Shown piece after piece: positions 1 to 5,858 of a stretch of DNA of 8,218 nt. The notes beneath the pieces are model-generated. The model saw only the letters and a program-made list of their open reading frames with translations, did not search any database and was not told the origin of the DNA. How positions within the stretch are numbered: the first letter of the stretch is position 1; each line of letters opens with the position of its first letter. Source of the DNA: Candidatus Zixiibacteriota bacterium (lineage in GTDB: Bacteria > Zixibacteria > MSB-5A5 > WJJR01); the NCBI GenBank assembly GCA_014729565.1, contig WJJR01000357.1, forward strand, positions 1 to 8,218. The letters are read 5' to 3'. The position numbers and the translations under genes are program-made.

Positions 1-164
1 CCGATTGTGTTGGACAGCGGATTCGTTGCGGTCAAGTGCACACGCTGGCGGGAGTACCCCGGCGTGTTGGCATTGGCGATATTATGTCCCGTGGTCGACA
101 ACGCGTACTGCTGCGACAACAATGCGCGCTTCGCGAGTTCCAATCCCTGGAAGATGCCTGACAT
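1..164 (-). CDS. flgK: Flagellar hook-filament junction protein FlgK, N-terminal fragment
   Basis: This is the 5' end of a gene that continues past the left edge; 54 complete codons are visible. The translation begins MSGIFQGLELAKRALLSQQY and continues with the flagellar rod/hook D0 signature (residues about 26-39, HNIANANTPGYSRQ). The GYSRQ variant is characteristic of FlgK rather than rod proteins. FlgK is the first hook-associated protein and joins the hook to the filament outside the cell. The ATG is fixed by an in-frame TAA four codons upstream and by an AGG six bases ahead of the start. The gene lies 20 bp after flgN, the gene for its likely chaperone, and would be served by the sigma-28-like site upstream of flgN. 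Only the assembly-helix part is visible, so the rest of the protein cannot be judged. Confidence 0.95.
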   Translation of the reverse strand, partial: MSGIFQGLELAKRALLSQQYALSTTGHNIANANTPGYSRQRVHLTATNPLSNTI

Positions 165-184
165 GGGCGACCTCGTTTAAGACG

Positions 185-703
185 TCAGCAGTGCCGATCC
201 ACCGATAGCGCCGCGGCATCGGTTTTCCGTGGCTGCGGTCCGGGATAATCCGTCATGGCTACGTTGGTGGCAGCCAGCAGGTGAATGATCTCATTGATAT
301 TCGACAGCGACCGCTCGATCAGCATCCGGTTCTGTTCTTTGGTCTTGTTGACACGCTCGATGGCCGACGCCATGGAGACACGCAGTTCCGCCAGACGGCG
401 TCCATAGTCGTCGGACAGTGTGGCAATCAGGGTCTTCAAACTGGGCGATTGGTCGTCGATGTCGGTGGCATCGGCGACTTGCTGGACCAGTCCGCGACGG
501 CGCTGTTCCAGCTCGCGGGATCGCTTCAGGGACTCCTCCTGATCACGGAGATTGGCCTGAAGTTTTTCGATATCCCCACGGACGAGGCAGTCCTGCTGCT
601 GCCGCAGCAAGACCAGGATGCGTTCACAATGCTCCGCCTCTTCTGCCACGACCGAGATGAGTTGTTCAATCACATCGCTCACGTGTTCGCTACCTGGTGT
701 CAA
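185..703 (-). CDS. flgN: FlgN-type flagellar export chaperone
   Basis: The product is a small, soluble, almost wholly helical protein of 172 residues with no signal peptide. It is rich in Glu, Gln, Arg and Leu, with coiled-coil character from about residue 10 to 145. A C-terminal helix around residues 128-145 (MLIERSLSNINEIIHLL) resembles the conserved FlgN substrate-binding end. FlgN proteins bind FlgK and FlgL in the cytoplasm and deliver them to the flagellar export gate. The identification rests on this pattern plus position directly upstream of flgK. The start is uncertain: a TTG (701-703) gives 172 residues, and an internal GTG (680-682) gives 165. Both have an AGG about 10 bases upstream, and an in-frame stop closes the frame just above the TTG. 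Sequence identity within this family is always low, so the call leans on context. Confidence 0.85.
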   Translation of the reverse strand: MTPGSEHVSDVIEQLISVVAEEAEHCERILVLLRQQQDCLVRGDIEKLQANLRDQEESLKRSRELEQRRRGLVQQVADATDIDDQSPSLKTLIATLSDDYGRRLAELRVSMASAIERVNKTKEQNRMLIERSLSNINEIIHLLAATNVAMTDYPGPQPRKTDAAALSVDRHC

Positions 704-758
704 AGGTGCTCAGCCTAATGCGCGGATTGTGTGACGACCCTCCACGCTCCCCTAGTCT

Positions 759-785
759 TTATCGGACCGAAGATGCCGGAATTCA
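759..785 (-). promoter_or_regulatory. Candidate sigma-28 (FliA) promoter for flgN-flgK
   Basis: Read on the minus strand, the gap between flgJ and flgN contains TCCGATAA (759-766), which matches 7 of 8 bases of the sigma-28 -10 consensus GCCGATAA. Exactly 11 bases upstream is TGAATTCC (778-785), matching 4 of 8 bases of the -35 consensus TAAAGTTT. The consensus spacer is also 11. Transcription would start near 752, about 48 nt before the flgN start. The site lies in the only long gap of the operon and in front of the genes that are late, sigma-28-dependent genes in many flagellar systems. Confidence 0.62.
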
Positions 786-800
786 ACCGGCTCTGGTCGG

Positions 801-1226
801 TCACAAATTCAGCTTTCCCTGCCACGGATCAGGCTCCCTGAGCAGGTCGAAGGGCTGCTCTGATTTGGTCTCGGATGCCGGCTCCACAGTCGCCTCGGTT
901 TCAACGCGTCCCTTGAGCGACTCATACAGCATATCTCCCAGGCCGACACCGCCCTTCCCGGCAATCGATTCGGCCATCTTTTCGGCTGCCACCTTCAGCA
1001 TGACGCCGCCACCGAACTGTCCACCATCCGACATACTGCTCACTGACTTCACCATCGGCTCGAGGAGGCGCGCAATAAAGATCGATTCGAAATCACGACT
1101 GGCCTTGCGCAGCGTGAGCAATTTCTGCGCAGCCTCGTCGGCCGGTTTCGGCTGCTCCGGGCGCGGAACGCCCTTCTGGTCTCCGCCGACGATGTTGACG
1201 GCCTGGACTGAATCGATTGGCTGCAT
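801..1226 (-). CDS. flgJ: Single-domain FlgJ, rod-binding / rod cap protein
   Basis: A 141-residue protein whose core (about residues 44-106) matches the FlgJ N-terminal rod-binding domain: a FESIFIARLLEPM helix followed by a glycine-rich FGGGVMLKVAAEKMAESIA segment and GLGDMLYESLKG. This domain scaffolds assembly of the periplasmic rod. The muramidase domain that enterobacterial FlgJ carries at its C-terminus (total around 310 residues) is absent; here the tail is a short polar stretch ending KLNL. A separate peptidoglycan hydrolase would have to open the wall for the rod. The ATG lies 8 bp after the flgI stop, and the flgI stop codon itself forms part of the AGGG Shine-Dalgarno, suggesting translational coupling. 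There is no signal peptide, consistent with export through the flagellar apparatus. Confidence 0.9.
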   Translation of the reverse strand: MQPIDSVQAVNIVGGDQKGVPRPEQPKPADEAAQKLLTLRKASRDFESIFIARLLEPMVKSVSSMSDGGQFGGGVMLKVAAEKMAESIAGKGGVGLGDMLYESLKGRVETEATVEPASETKSEQPFDLLREPDPWQGKLNL

Positions 1227-1234
1227 GGGATACC

Positions 1235-2386
1235 CTACAGAATCACCAGCTCGGCGCGTAGCGCACCGGCGCGTTTGAGTGCCTGGAAAATGGCGATGAT
1301 ATCACTTGGCGACGCACCGATGGCATTGAGGCTCTCGGCGACGTCCTGAATATTGCTGGACGACGGCAGATAAACGACGCGGGCGTCTTCCTGCGTTACC
1401 TGAATGCTGCTTTCCTGTTCGACGACGGTCTCCCCTTGCGACAGGGGTGCCGGCTGGCTGATCACCGGCGATGTTTCAATTTGGACGGTGATGCCACCGT
1501 GGGCAACGGCGACCGGTGCAATCGTGACGAACTGTCCGGCAACGATAGTCCCGGTCTTCTCGTTGATGACGACGCGTGCGGCGGCATCCGGTTCAACAAC
1601 CATCGATTCGAGTTCGGAGATGAATTCGGCGCGCCCTTGTGTACCGTCGTAGCCGGCCGGGATTTCCACCTGGACGATCGCCGGCTGTGAGGCTTGGGCG
1701 ACTGCACCCCAGCGATCGGCGATGGCATCGGCCATGCGTCGTGCGGTGGTCCAGTCCGGATCATGCAGAATCAGTTCGAGATACGACGGGTTTGACGGGA
1801 GTTTGAACATCGGCGTTTCCACCACACCCCCACCGGGAACACGGCCGACCAGCGTGTAGTTGCGCGATACACTGGCCCCTTCCGCTTCAACGGCAAAGCC
1901 TCCGGTAGACACCGGACCCTGGGCGTGCGCGTGCACGGTGCCGTCGCGGGCCGCCAGCGGTGTCAGAAGCAATGTTCCGCCACGCAGGCTTTTGGCATCG
2001 CCGATGGATGACACGGTGACGTCGATGTGCTCACCGCGTACGTTGTCCATCGACAGTGTTGACGTGACCATCACGGCGGCGACGTTTTTGACCTTAACGG
2101 CTTCCGGATCAACGGTAATGCCCATTCGCCGGAGCATGTTGGCCAGCGTCTGAATCGTGAACTCGGTTTGCTGGCCGTCTCCCGTCCCTTCCAAACCAAC
2201 CACCAGGCCGTAGCCGAACAGCGATGTGTTCCCCGGACCGGCGATGTGGGAAATGTCTTTGAAACGGACGGCGGCGGCGGTCGGAGACACGGCGCTTATC
2301 ACGAGCGCAAACGAAATCGCAACCGTGACCACCTGTCGTACTGTCCGAGCCGTTGACATTGTCGTGTTCCAAGCTTGAGCGATCAT
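1235..2386 (-). CDS. flgI: Flagellar P-ring protein FlgI
   Basis: FlgI forms the P ring, the periplasmic bushing in the peptidoglycan layer through which the rod turns. The 383-residue length fits the family. After a signal peptide with likely cleavage at AAA|VR (after residue 39), the mature protein starts VRFKDISHIAGPGNTSLFGYG and contains GLVVGLEGTGDGQ, NVAAVMVTSTL, the RGGTLLLTPL segment, VINEKTGTIVAG and a C-terminal DIIAIFQALKRAGALRAELVIL. All are typical FlgI blocks. Two starts are possible. The ATG at 2384-2386 has AGAAGGA seven bases upstream and is preferred. The ATG nine codons later would give a more conventional n-region but has a weaker ribosome site. It follows flgH by 33 bp. 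Confidence 0.97.
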   Translation of the reverse strand: MIAQAWNTTMSTARTVRQVVTVAISFALVISAVSPTAAAVRFKDISHIAGPGNTSLFGYGLVVGLEGTGDGQQTEFTIQTLANMLRRMGITVDPEAVKVKNVAAVMVTSTLSMDNVRGEHIDVTVSSIGDAKSLRGGTLLLTPLAARDGTVHAHAQGPVSTGGFAVEAEGASVSRNYTLVGRVPGGGVVETPMFKLPSNPSYLELILHDPDWTTARRMADAIADRWGAVAQASQPAIVQVEIPAGYDGTQGRAEFISELESMVVEPDAAARVVINEKTGTIVAGQFVTIAPVAVAHGGITVQIETSPVISQPAPLSQGETVVEQESSIQVTQEDARVVYLPSSSNIQDVAESLNAIGASPSDIIAIFQALKRAGALRAELVIL

Positions 2387-2419
2387 CCGATGATCCTTCT
2401 CACGATGTCGGTTGCGCGA

Positions 2420-3043
2420 TTAAAACACCCAATTCAGAAAGCGCATGATCCACCCGGGCTTGCCGCCATTGGAGGCCGCACCTTTGCCGCGATAATTGAT
2501 CTGCGCATCGGCGATCTGATAGGAATAGATCGTGTTGTCGGTTTGCACGTCCTCGGCGCGGACGACCCCGGTCAGTGTCAGCATCTCCTTATCATTGTTG
2601 ATGCCGACGACACGCGATCCTTCGATGACAAGGTCGCCATTCTCACGCTTGCCGACAACCTGCACGGTCATGCGGGCCTTCAGATTGCCCGAACGGGACG
2701 TTTGTCCCTGGTTGTTCGATTTGTTTTCCGACTCCCCACTCGCGCCAAAGAGCGGAATCATGTCGAGTGACCCGAAGCCGGGACCGGCATCCAGATCGAA
2801 TTCGCTGCTCTTCTGTGTGTTGGTTTGTACGTTGTTCTGGGCCGATGAGGACTCGACAATCAACACGGTCAGTACGTCGCCGATCTCATTCGCCTTGATG
2901 TCGGTGTACATCGACGCCGACCGCATTTGCGAGAATTGATCGGCGGAGACGCTGGATACGCTGATGACGAAGAACAAGAGGATCAGCCAGAAGCGTAGTC
3001 CCAGAGATTGAGCGGCGGGTTTGGTCGGATTGGGTGACTCCAT
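2420..3043 (-). CDS. flgH: Flagellar L-ring protein FlgH, apparently not a lipoprotein
   Basis: FlgH forms the L ring in the outer membrane. The 207-residue product shows the family pattern: a segment reading ANEIGDVLTVLIVESSSAQN near residues 51-70, a disordered Ser/Asn-rich stretch, then ARMTVQVVGKRENGDLVIEGSR, the GVVRAEDVQTDNTIYSYQIADAQINYRGKG block and a C-terminal GWIMRFLNWVF. A signal peptide is clear (hydrophobic residues about 18-32, likely cleavage VSA|DQ after residue 34). Unusually, the protein contains no cysteine at all, so the lipobox used to anchor most studied FlgH proteins is missing. The start is supported by GGAAGGGAAGGGG directly upstream of the ATG. It lies 32 bp after flgA and 33 bp before flgI. 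Confidence 0.96.
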   Translation of the reverse strand: MESPNPTKPAAQSLGLRFWLILLFFVISVSSVSADQFSQMRSASMYTDIKANEIGDVLTVLIVESSSAQNNVQTNTQKSSEFDLDAGPGFGSLDMIPLFGASGESENKSNNQGQTSRSGNLKARMTVQVVGKRENGDLVIEGSRVVGINNDKEMLTLTGVVRAEDVQTDNTIYSYQIADAQINYRGKGAASNGGKPGWIMRFLNWVF

Positions 3044-3075
3044 GTAACCCCTTCCCTTCCTGAGTCAATTCCGGT

Positions 3076-3780
3076 TCAATATGTCGGTGCAACCGTTCCA
3101 TCGCCGGTGACGATGGCATCGATCAGTCGGTTCGCATATTCGGTCTTGACGCGAATGGTCTGTTGCCGGTAACCATCTTCCATGGCCGTGGCGTTGGCGG
3201 TCACACGGACCCCACCCGATTCGTATTCGAGCGTGACTCGGTCACCGCGTTGCACCAGTGGGATGGTCTCGACCCAGCGGCGATCAACGAGACTACCGGC
3301 GTTGATCGTGCGTGCGGCACGGCAATTGTCGAGCGAATCCGGATCGGTCATCACCCACTTGACATATCGCGTGATCTCCTGCCAGTCGCGCGTGACATCG
3401 CCAAGACCAATGATGTCGTGTCGTTTCAGCTTTCGCGTGGTCACGAGAACGCTGTCGAAGAGATCGACACGGATTGGCACCGGCACGGAACCAAGCGTTT
3501 TCCCATTCTTGCGAAAATGTGCGCGTGCCGTAATCGGTCCGATGGCATCATCGTAGTCGGGCAGTGAGACCGTGACATTGTCAGCCGCCCGATACTTGGG
3601 TGCAATCCGAGTCCGGTGACGCTTGATGACGATGTTCGCAGGTGCATATCCCGTGCGCTCACAGACCGCTGATTGCAGTTTCGACTGCAGGCGATCCTCC
3701 AGAGGCGCCGCGTCTGCACGCGCGGTCCCCAGGAGCACGAGTACCACGACGAAAACAAATAGAGAACTGCTGCTACGCAT
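3076..3780 (-). CDS. flgA: Flagellar P-ring assembly chaperone FlgA
   Basis: FlgA is a periplasmic chaperone that helps FlgI subunits assemble into the P ring. The 234-residue protein has a signal peptide (hydrophobic residues 7-19, cleavage near ARADA|AP). The variable N-terminal half is followed by a SAF-like domain from about residue 110: VLVTTRKLKRHDIIGLGDV, then an AARTINAGSLVDRRWVE segment, and the C-terminal VQRGDRVTLEYESGGVRVTANATAMEDG block, typical of the ChapFlgA family. The ATG is 5 bp after the flgG stop, with only a weak GCGG ahead of it, so translation is probably coupled to flgG. Placement between flgG and flgH fits gene orders seen in other diderm flagellar operons. Confidence 0.93.
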   Translation of the reverse strand: MRSSSSLFVFVVVLVLLGTARADAAPLEDRLQSKLQSAVCERTGYAPANIVIKRHRTRIAPKYRAADNVTVSLPDYDDAIGPITARAHFRKNGKTLGSVPVPIRVDLFDSVLVTTRKLKRHDIIGLGDVTRDWQEITRYVKWVMTDPDSLDNCRAARTINAGSLVDRRWVETIPLVQRGDRVTLEYESGGVRVTANATAMEDGYRQQTIRVKTEYANRLIDAIVTGDGTVAPTY

Positions 3781-3785
3781 AATGA

Positions 3786-4574
3786 TTACCGCTTCAGTTC
3801 GTTGGCAATTCGCGACATGTCATCCGACGTCTGGATCGCTTTGGCGTTGATTTCGTACGCCCGCTGCGCGAGGATCATGTTGACCATCTCGTCGACCACT
3901 TCGACGTTGGCCATTTCGAGATACCCCTGGGCCAATTCACCAAAGCCGTTCTCAGATGGATTGCCGAGGATCGCGTCGCCGGACGAGGCCGTTGCCAGAA
4001 ACAGGTTGTGACCGATGGCGTTCAGGCCGCCCGGATTGAGGAATTTCGCCAATTCGATCTGCCCCACCTCCTGCGGATCGAGCTGCCCGGGAAGCGATAC
4101 CTGTACCCGTCCGTCGATGCCGACTGAGATGGCTTCGGTATCCTGGGGCAGGGTGATTTCCGGCGTCATGAAGAATCCGTCGGCGGTGACCAGCCGCCCA
4201 TCGCTCGACACCTTGAAGGCGCCATCGCGGGTGTAGGCCACCGTTCCGTCGGGCATCGACACCTGGAAGAATCCATTGCCCTGAATCGCCACGTCGAGTG
4301 GATTGTCGGTGGGATTCAAGTCCCCGGTATCAAACGTCCGCACCGTCGCGATCGGCTTTGCCCCGTAGCCGACCTGCAAGTTCACGGGGACGACGTTTTC
4401 GGCCGAGACATTCGTGCCGGCGCGACGCACGTTCTCATAAAGTACATCCTGGAACTCGACTTTGGATTTCTTATAACCGGTCGTGTTCACGTTCGCCAGG
4501 TTATTGGCAATCGTGTCAATGTTGAGTTGCTGCGCCACCATGCCGGAGGCGGCGGTTCGCAGGGCTTTGATCAT
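3786..4574 (-). CDS. flgG: Flagellar distal rod protein FlgG
   Basis: FlgG builds the distal rod, the drive shaft spanning the periplasm. The 262-residue length is typical. It starts MIKALRTAASGMVAQQLNID and contains the rod signature NLANVNTTGYKK (about residues 25-36), VGYGAKPIATVRTFDTGDL, the NPLDVAIQGNGFFQV and YTRDGAF blocks, and the C-terminal D0 helix NVEVVDEMVNMILAQRAYEINAKAIQTSDDM. The QGYLEMANVEVVDEM and QRAYE stretches are strongly FlgG-like and separate it from the paralogous FlgF next door. The ATG has AAGGGA eight bases upstream and lies 24 bp after the flgF stop. There is no signal peptide, as expected for a substrate of the flagellar export apparatus. Confidence 0.97.
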   Translation of the reverse strand: MIKALRTAASGMVAQQLNIDTIANNLANVNTTGYKKSKVEFQDVLYENVRRAGTNVSAENVVPVNLQVGYGAKPIATVRTFDTGDLNPTDNPLDVAIQGNGFFQVSMPDGTVAYTRDGAFKVSSDGRLVTADGFFMTPEITLPQDTEAISVGIDGRVQVSLPGQLDPQEVGQIELAKFLNPGGLNAIGHNLFLATASSGDAILGNPSENGFGELAQGYLEMANVEVVDEMVNMILAQRAYEINAKAIQTSDDMSRIANELKR

Positions 4575-4598
4575 AACGACATCCCTTTCGTCATGCGA

Positions 4599-5333
4599 TT
4601 AGGCCGGAGCGCGTCCGAGTTCATTGACGACACGCCCCTGCACTTGATCCTGCATCTGGATGGCCCGTTGATCCGCTTCGTAGAAACGGAAGGTGGTGAT
4701 CATATTGACCATCTCTTCAATCGTGTTCACGTTGGAGTGTTCAAGGAATCCCTGGCGGATCGCGGATTGATTGTCGTCCTGCGGTGCGACGGTGGGGATT
4801 CCAATCTCGAAGATGGTCGAACCGCCGCGCACCAGCACGCGCGGATCATCAAAACGCACAATGCGCAACGTATCCACGAGACGTCCATCAACCGAAATCT
4901 GTCCATCGCTATTAATCGACACCTCACCGGCCGGCAGCCGGATAACGCCGTTGTCGCCCAGGACAGCGTGACCATCGGCCGACTGCAGGGTTCCATCAGT
5001 GTCCACCGAGAAATGGCCATTGCGCGTATAGCGCTCGCCATCGGGTGTCTGGACGGCGAAGAACCCGTCGCCGGATATCGCAACATCCATGGCGTTACCG
5101 GTGCGATTGAGAGACCCCGGAGCGAAGTCAATCGCCAGGCCCACCTGATTCGTCGCGCCCCAGTCCTCGGCGCCCGGAACGATCGCCTCTTGTGCTTCGT
5201 TCAGACGCTCGACAAACAACCGGTCTCGCTTGAACCCGGCCGTCTGGGCATTGGCCAAATTGTTGGTGATCACCTCTTGCCGCTTCAGTGACGGTAACAT
5301 GCCGGATGCAGCAGTGGCGATTCCTTTGATCAT
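4599..5333 (-). CDS. flgF: Flagellar proximal rod protein FlgF
   Basis: A rod protein of 244 residues: MIKGIATAASGMLPSLKRQE, then NNLANAQTAGFKRDR (D0 signature), NAMDVAISGDGFFAVQTPDGERYTRNGHF, and a C-terminal NVNTIEEMVNMITTFRFYEADQRAIQMQD. FRFYE in place of the QRAYE of FlgG, together with the paired arrangement upstream of flgG, supports FlgF, part of the proximal rod. The frame stays open upstream to 5375, but the ATG at 5331-5333 is chosen: it aligns with the FlgG start and has a strong GGAGGT Shine-Dalgarno (5339-5344) five bases away. The upstream extension would also cross the sigma-54 promoter. It is the first gene of the operon as visible here. Confidence 0.93.
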   Translation of the reverse strand: MIKGIATAASGMLPSLKRQEVITNNLANAQTAGFKRDRLFVERLNEAQEAIVPGAEDWGATNQVGLAIDFAPGSLNRTGNAMDVAISGDGFFAVQTPDGERYTRNGHFSVDTDGTLQSADGHAVLGDNGVIRLPAGEVSINSDGQISVDGRLVDTLRIVRFDDPRVLVRGGSTIFEIGIPTVAPQDDNQSAIRQGFLEHSNVNTIEEMVNMITTFRFYEADQRAIQMQDQVQGRVVNELGRAPA

Positions 5334-5356
5334 ACACGACCTCCACGCCCATGCAT

Positions 5357-5372
5357 GGCAAAGGCCGTGCCG
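5357..5372 (-). promoter_or_regulatory. Candidate sigma-54 promoter for the flgF operon
   Basis: Read on the minus strand the bases are CGGCACGGCCTTTGCC. This matches the sigma-54 consensus TGGCACG-N4-TTGCW at every position except the first T and the last W, and has the obligatory GG (5370-5371) and GC (5358-5359) exactly 10 bases apart. The predicted start is near 5346, giving a leader of about 13 nt whose bases 3-8 are the GGAGGT Shine-Dalgarno of flgF. Location, orientation and known sigma-54 control of rod/hook genes in many bacteria all agree. An enhancer-binding activator would be needed; its site is not identified with confidence. Confidence 0.75.
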
Positions 5373-5720
5373 CAAATGCTCGGCGCAAAAGCTCTCTCAA
5401 ATAAACCTCATACGGGAATTCGGGATACCCGCCTTTCCCTTTATCACTCTGATAGTTATGGGGGCGTGTTGATGTAACAATTCAACCCGTATCGCTCACT
5501 GCGAGCCGTTACTCAAGCTCTTCCTCCGCCAGTGTCAGCGCCAGGGCGGAAAAATGTTCGCCCGCAATCTGAACAGAATACCCAGGGGCATTTTCACGAT
5601 ACTCTCCAAGTCTGCTTGACTGAGATAATTGTCACGGTCATTTTGGCTGGGAGGCAAAACTCGCCTCGGGCATTACTGACGACGACACGCCTGAGAATCA
5701 TGATGCTTCCCGAATTCCAC

Positions 5721-5743
5721 GCGGGATGCTCAGATCATCCCGC
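5721..5743. repeat. Perfect 8-bp inverted repeat (hairpin or operator)
   Basis: GCGGGATG (5721-5728) and CATCCCGC (5736-5743) are exact reverse complements around a 7-base spacer. No T-run follows on either strand, so a standard intrinsic terminator is unlikely. It lies about 115 bases before the protease start and could be a stem in its 5' leader or a binding site for a dimeric regulator. A competing pairing exists: TCCCG (5708-5712) can pair with CGGGA (5722-5726), which would break the stem. Confidence 0.6.
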
Positions 5744-5785
5744 CTGTCCGCGAGGACTGAGGGCATCTCTGCGCGTGCATCGAGG

Positions 5786-5798
5786 AAAGGAGGTGATC
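5786..5798 (+). promoter_or_regulatory. Extended Shine-Dalgarno-like sequence with no gene behind it
   Basis: AAAGGAGGTGATC complements the usual bacterial 16S rRNA 3' end (GATCACCTCC plus T-rich tail) over all 13 bases, far longer than needed for initiation. No start codon lies at normal spacing. The next ATG (5810-5812) is about 16 bases past the GGAGG core and is followed at once by TGA. The protease has its own site 59 bases further on. It may be a ribosome standby or leader element, or chance. Confidence 0.4.
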
Positions 5799-5846
5799 TC
5801 ACTCTCAATATGTGACGTGATTACTCTCACCGTAGACTCTCACCAC

Positions 5847-5855
5847 AGGAGGTGA
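5847..5855 (+). promoter_or_regulatory. Ribosome binding site deciding the protease start
   Basis: AGGAGGTGA ends three bases before the ATG at 5859; its GGAGG core (5848-5852) is six bases from the start, near-ideal spacing. The GGTGA part (5851-5855) can pair with TCACC at 5840-5844 across a 6-base loop, a weak stem that might modulate access to the site. Confidence 0.8.
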
Positions 5856-5858
5856 CTG

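Larger units (their letters stand above)
5373..5858. other. Divergent intergenic region without a convincing gene
   Basis: This stretch of nearly 500 bases separates the flagellar operon from the protease gene. No frame has a credible protein. It contains dyads that could be regulator sites or RNA structure: CGGG-ata-CCCG (5421-5431, roughly 75-85 bases upstream of the sigma-54 start, a plausible enhancer distance), GGGCG/CGCCC (5544-5548 and 5559-5563), GAGGC/GCCTC (5651-5655 and 5663-5667), and the 8-bp hairpin annotated separately. The last 75 bases carry two AGGAGGTGA copies and three ACTCTCA copies. No clear sigma-70 promoter for the protease could be picked out. A GATAAT hexamer near 5624-5629 lacks a matching upstream element. 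Confidence 0.6.

Noticed and set aside
3598..3615. Second sigma-54-like site on the minus strand inside flgA (GGACTCGGATTGC)
   Set aside because: The GG and GC are nine bases apart instead of ten, and the site lies within a coding region with no gene start nearby.
4527..5291. Long plus-strand open frame (254 codons) opposite flgF
   Set aside because: It lies antisense to the clearly conserved flgF gene and shows no domain. It is a shadow of that gene's codon bias in GC-rich DNA.
5334..5375. Upstream extension of flgF by 14 codons (MRHGLCHAWAWRSC)
   Set aside because: The downstream ATG has an ideal GGAGGT site and aligns with the FlgG N-terminus. The extension crosses the sigma-54 promoter and looks unlike a rod protein.
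5610..5660. Sigma-70 promoter for the protease (TTGACT near 5617, GATAAT near 5624)
   Set aside because: The two hexamers are adjacent rather than about 17 bases apart, and neither has a convincing partner at the right distance.
5780..5805. Possible 16S rRNA 3' end on the minus strand (GATCACCTCCTTTC)
   Set aside because: The match is limited to the anti-Shine-Dalgarno stretch. The flanking bases do not resemble the preceding helix of 16S rRNA, so there is no rRNA gene or fragment here.
5532..5855. Open frame of 107 codons on the plus strand ending just before the protease start
   Set aside because: It begins with GTG, has no good ribosome site, is rich in Arg, His and Cys with no recognisable domain, and overlaps the dyads. 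Its TGA falls inside the protease Shine-Dalgarno. A shorter coupled leader peptide from the ATGs near 5700 cannot be excluded but has no positive support.
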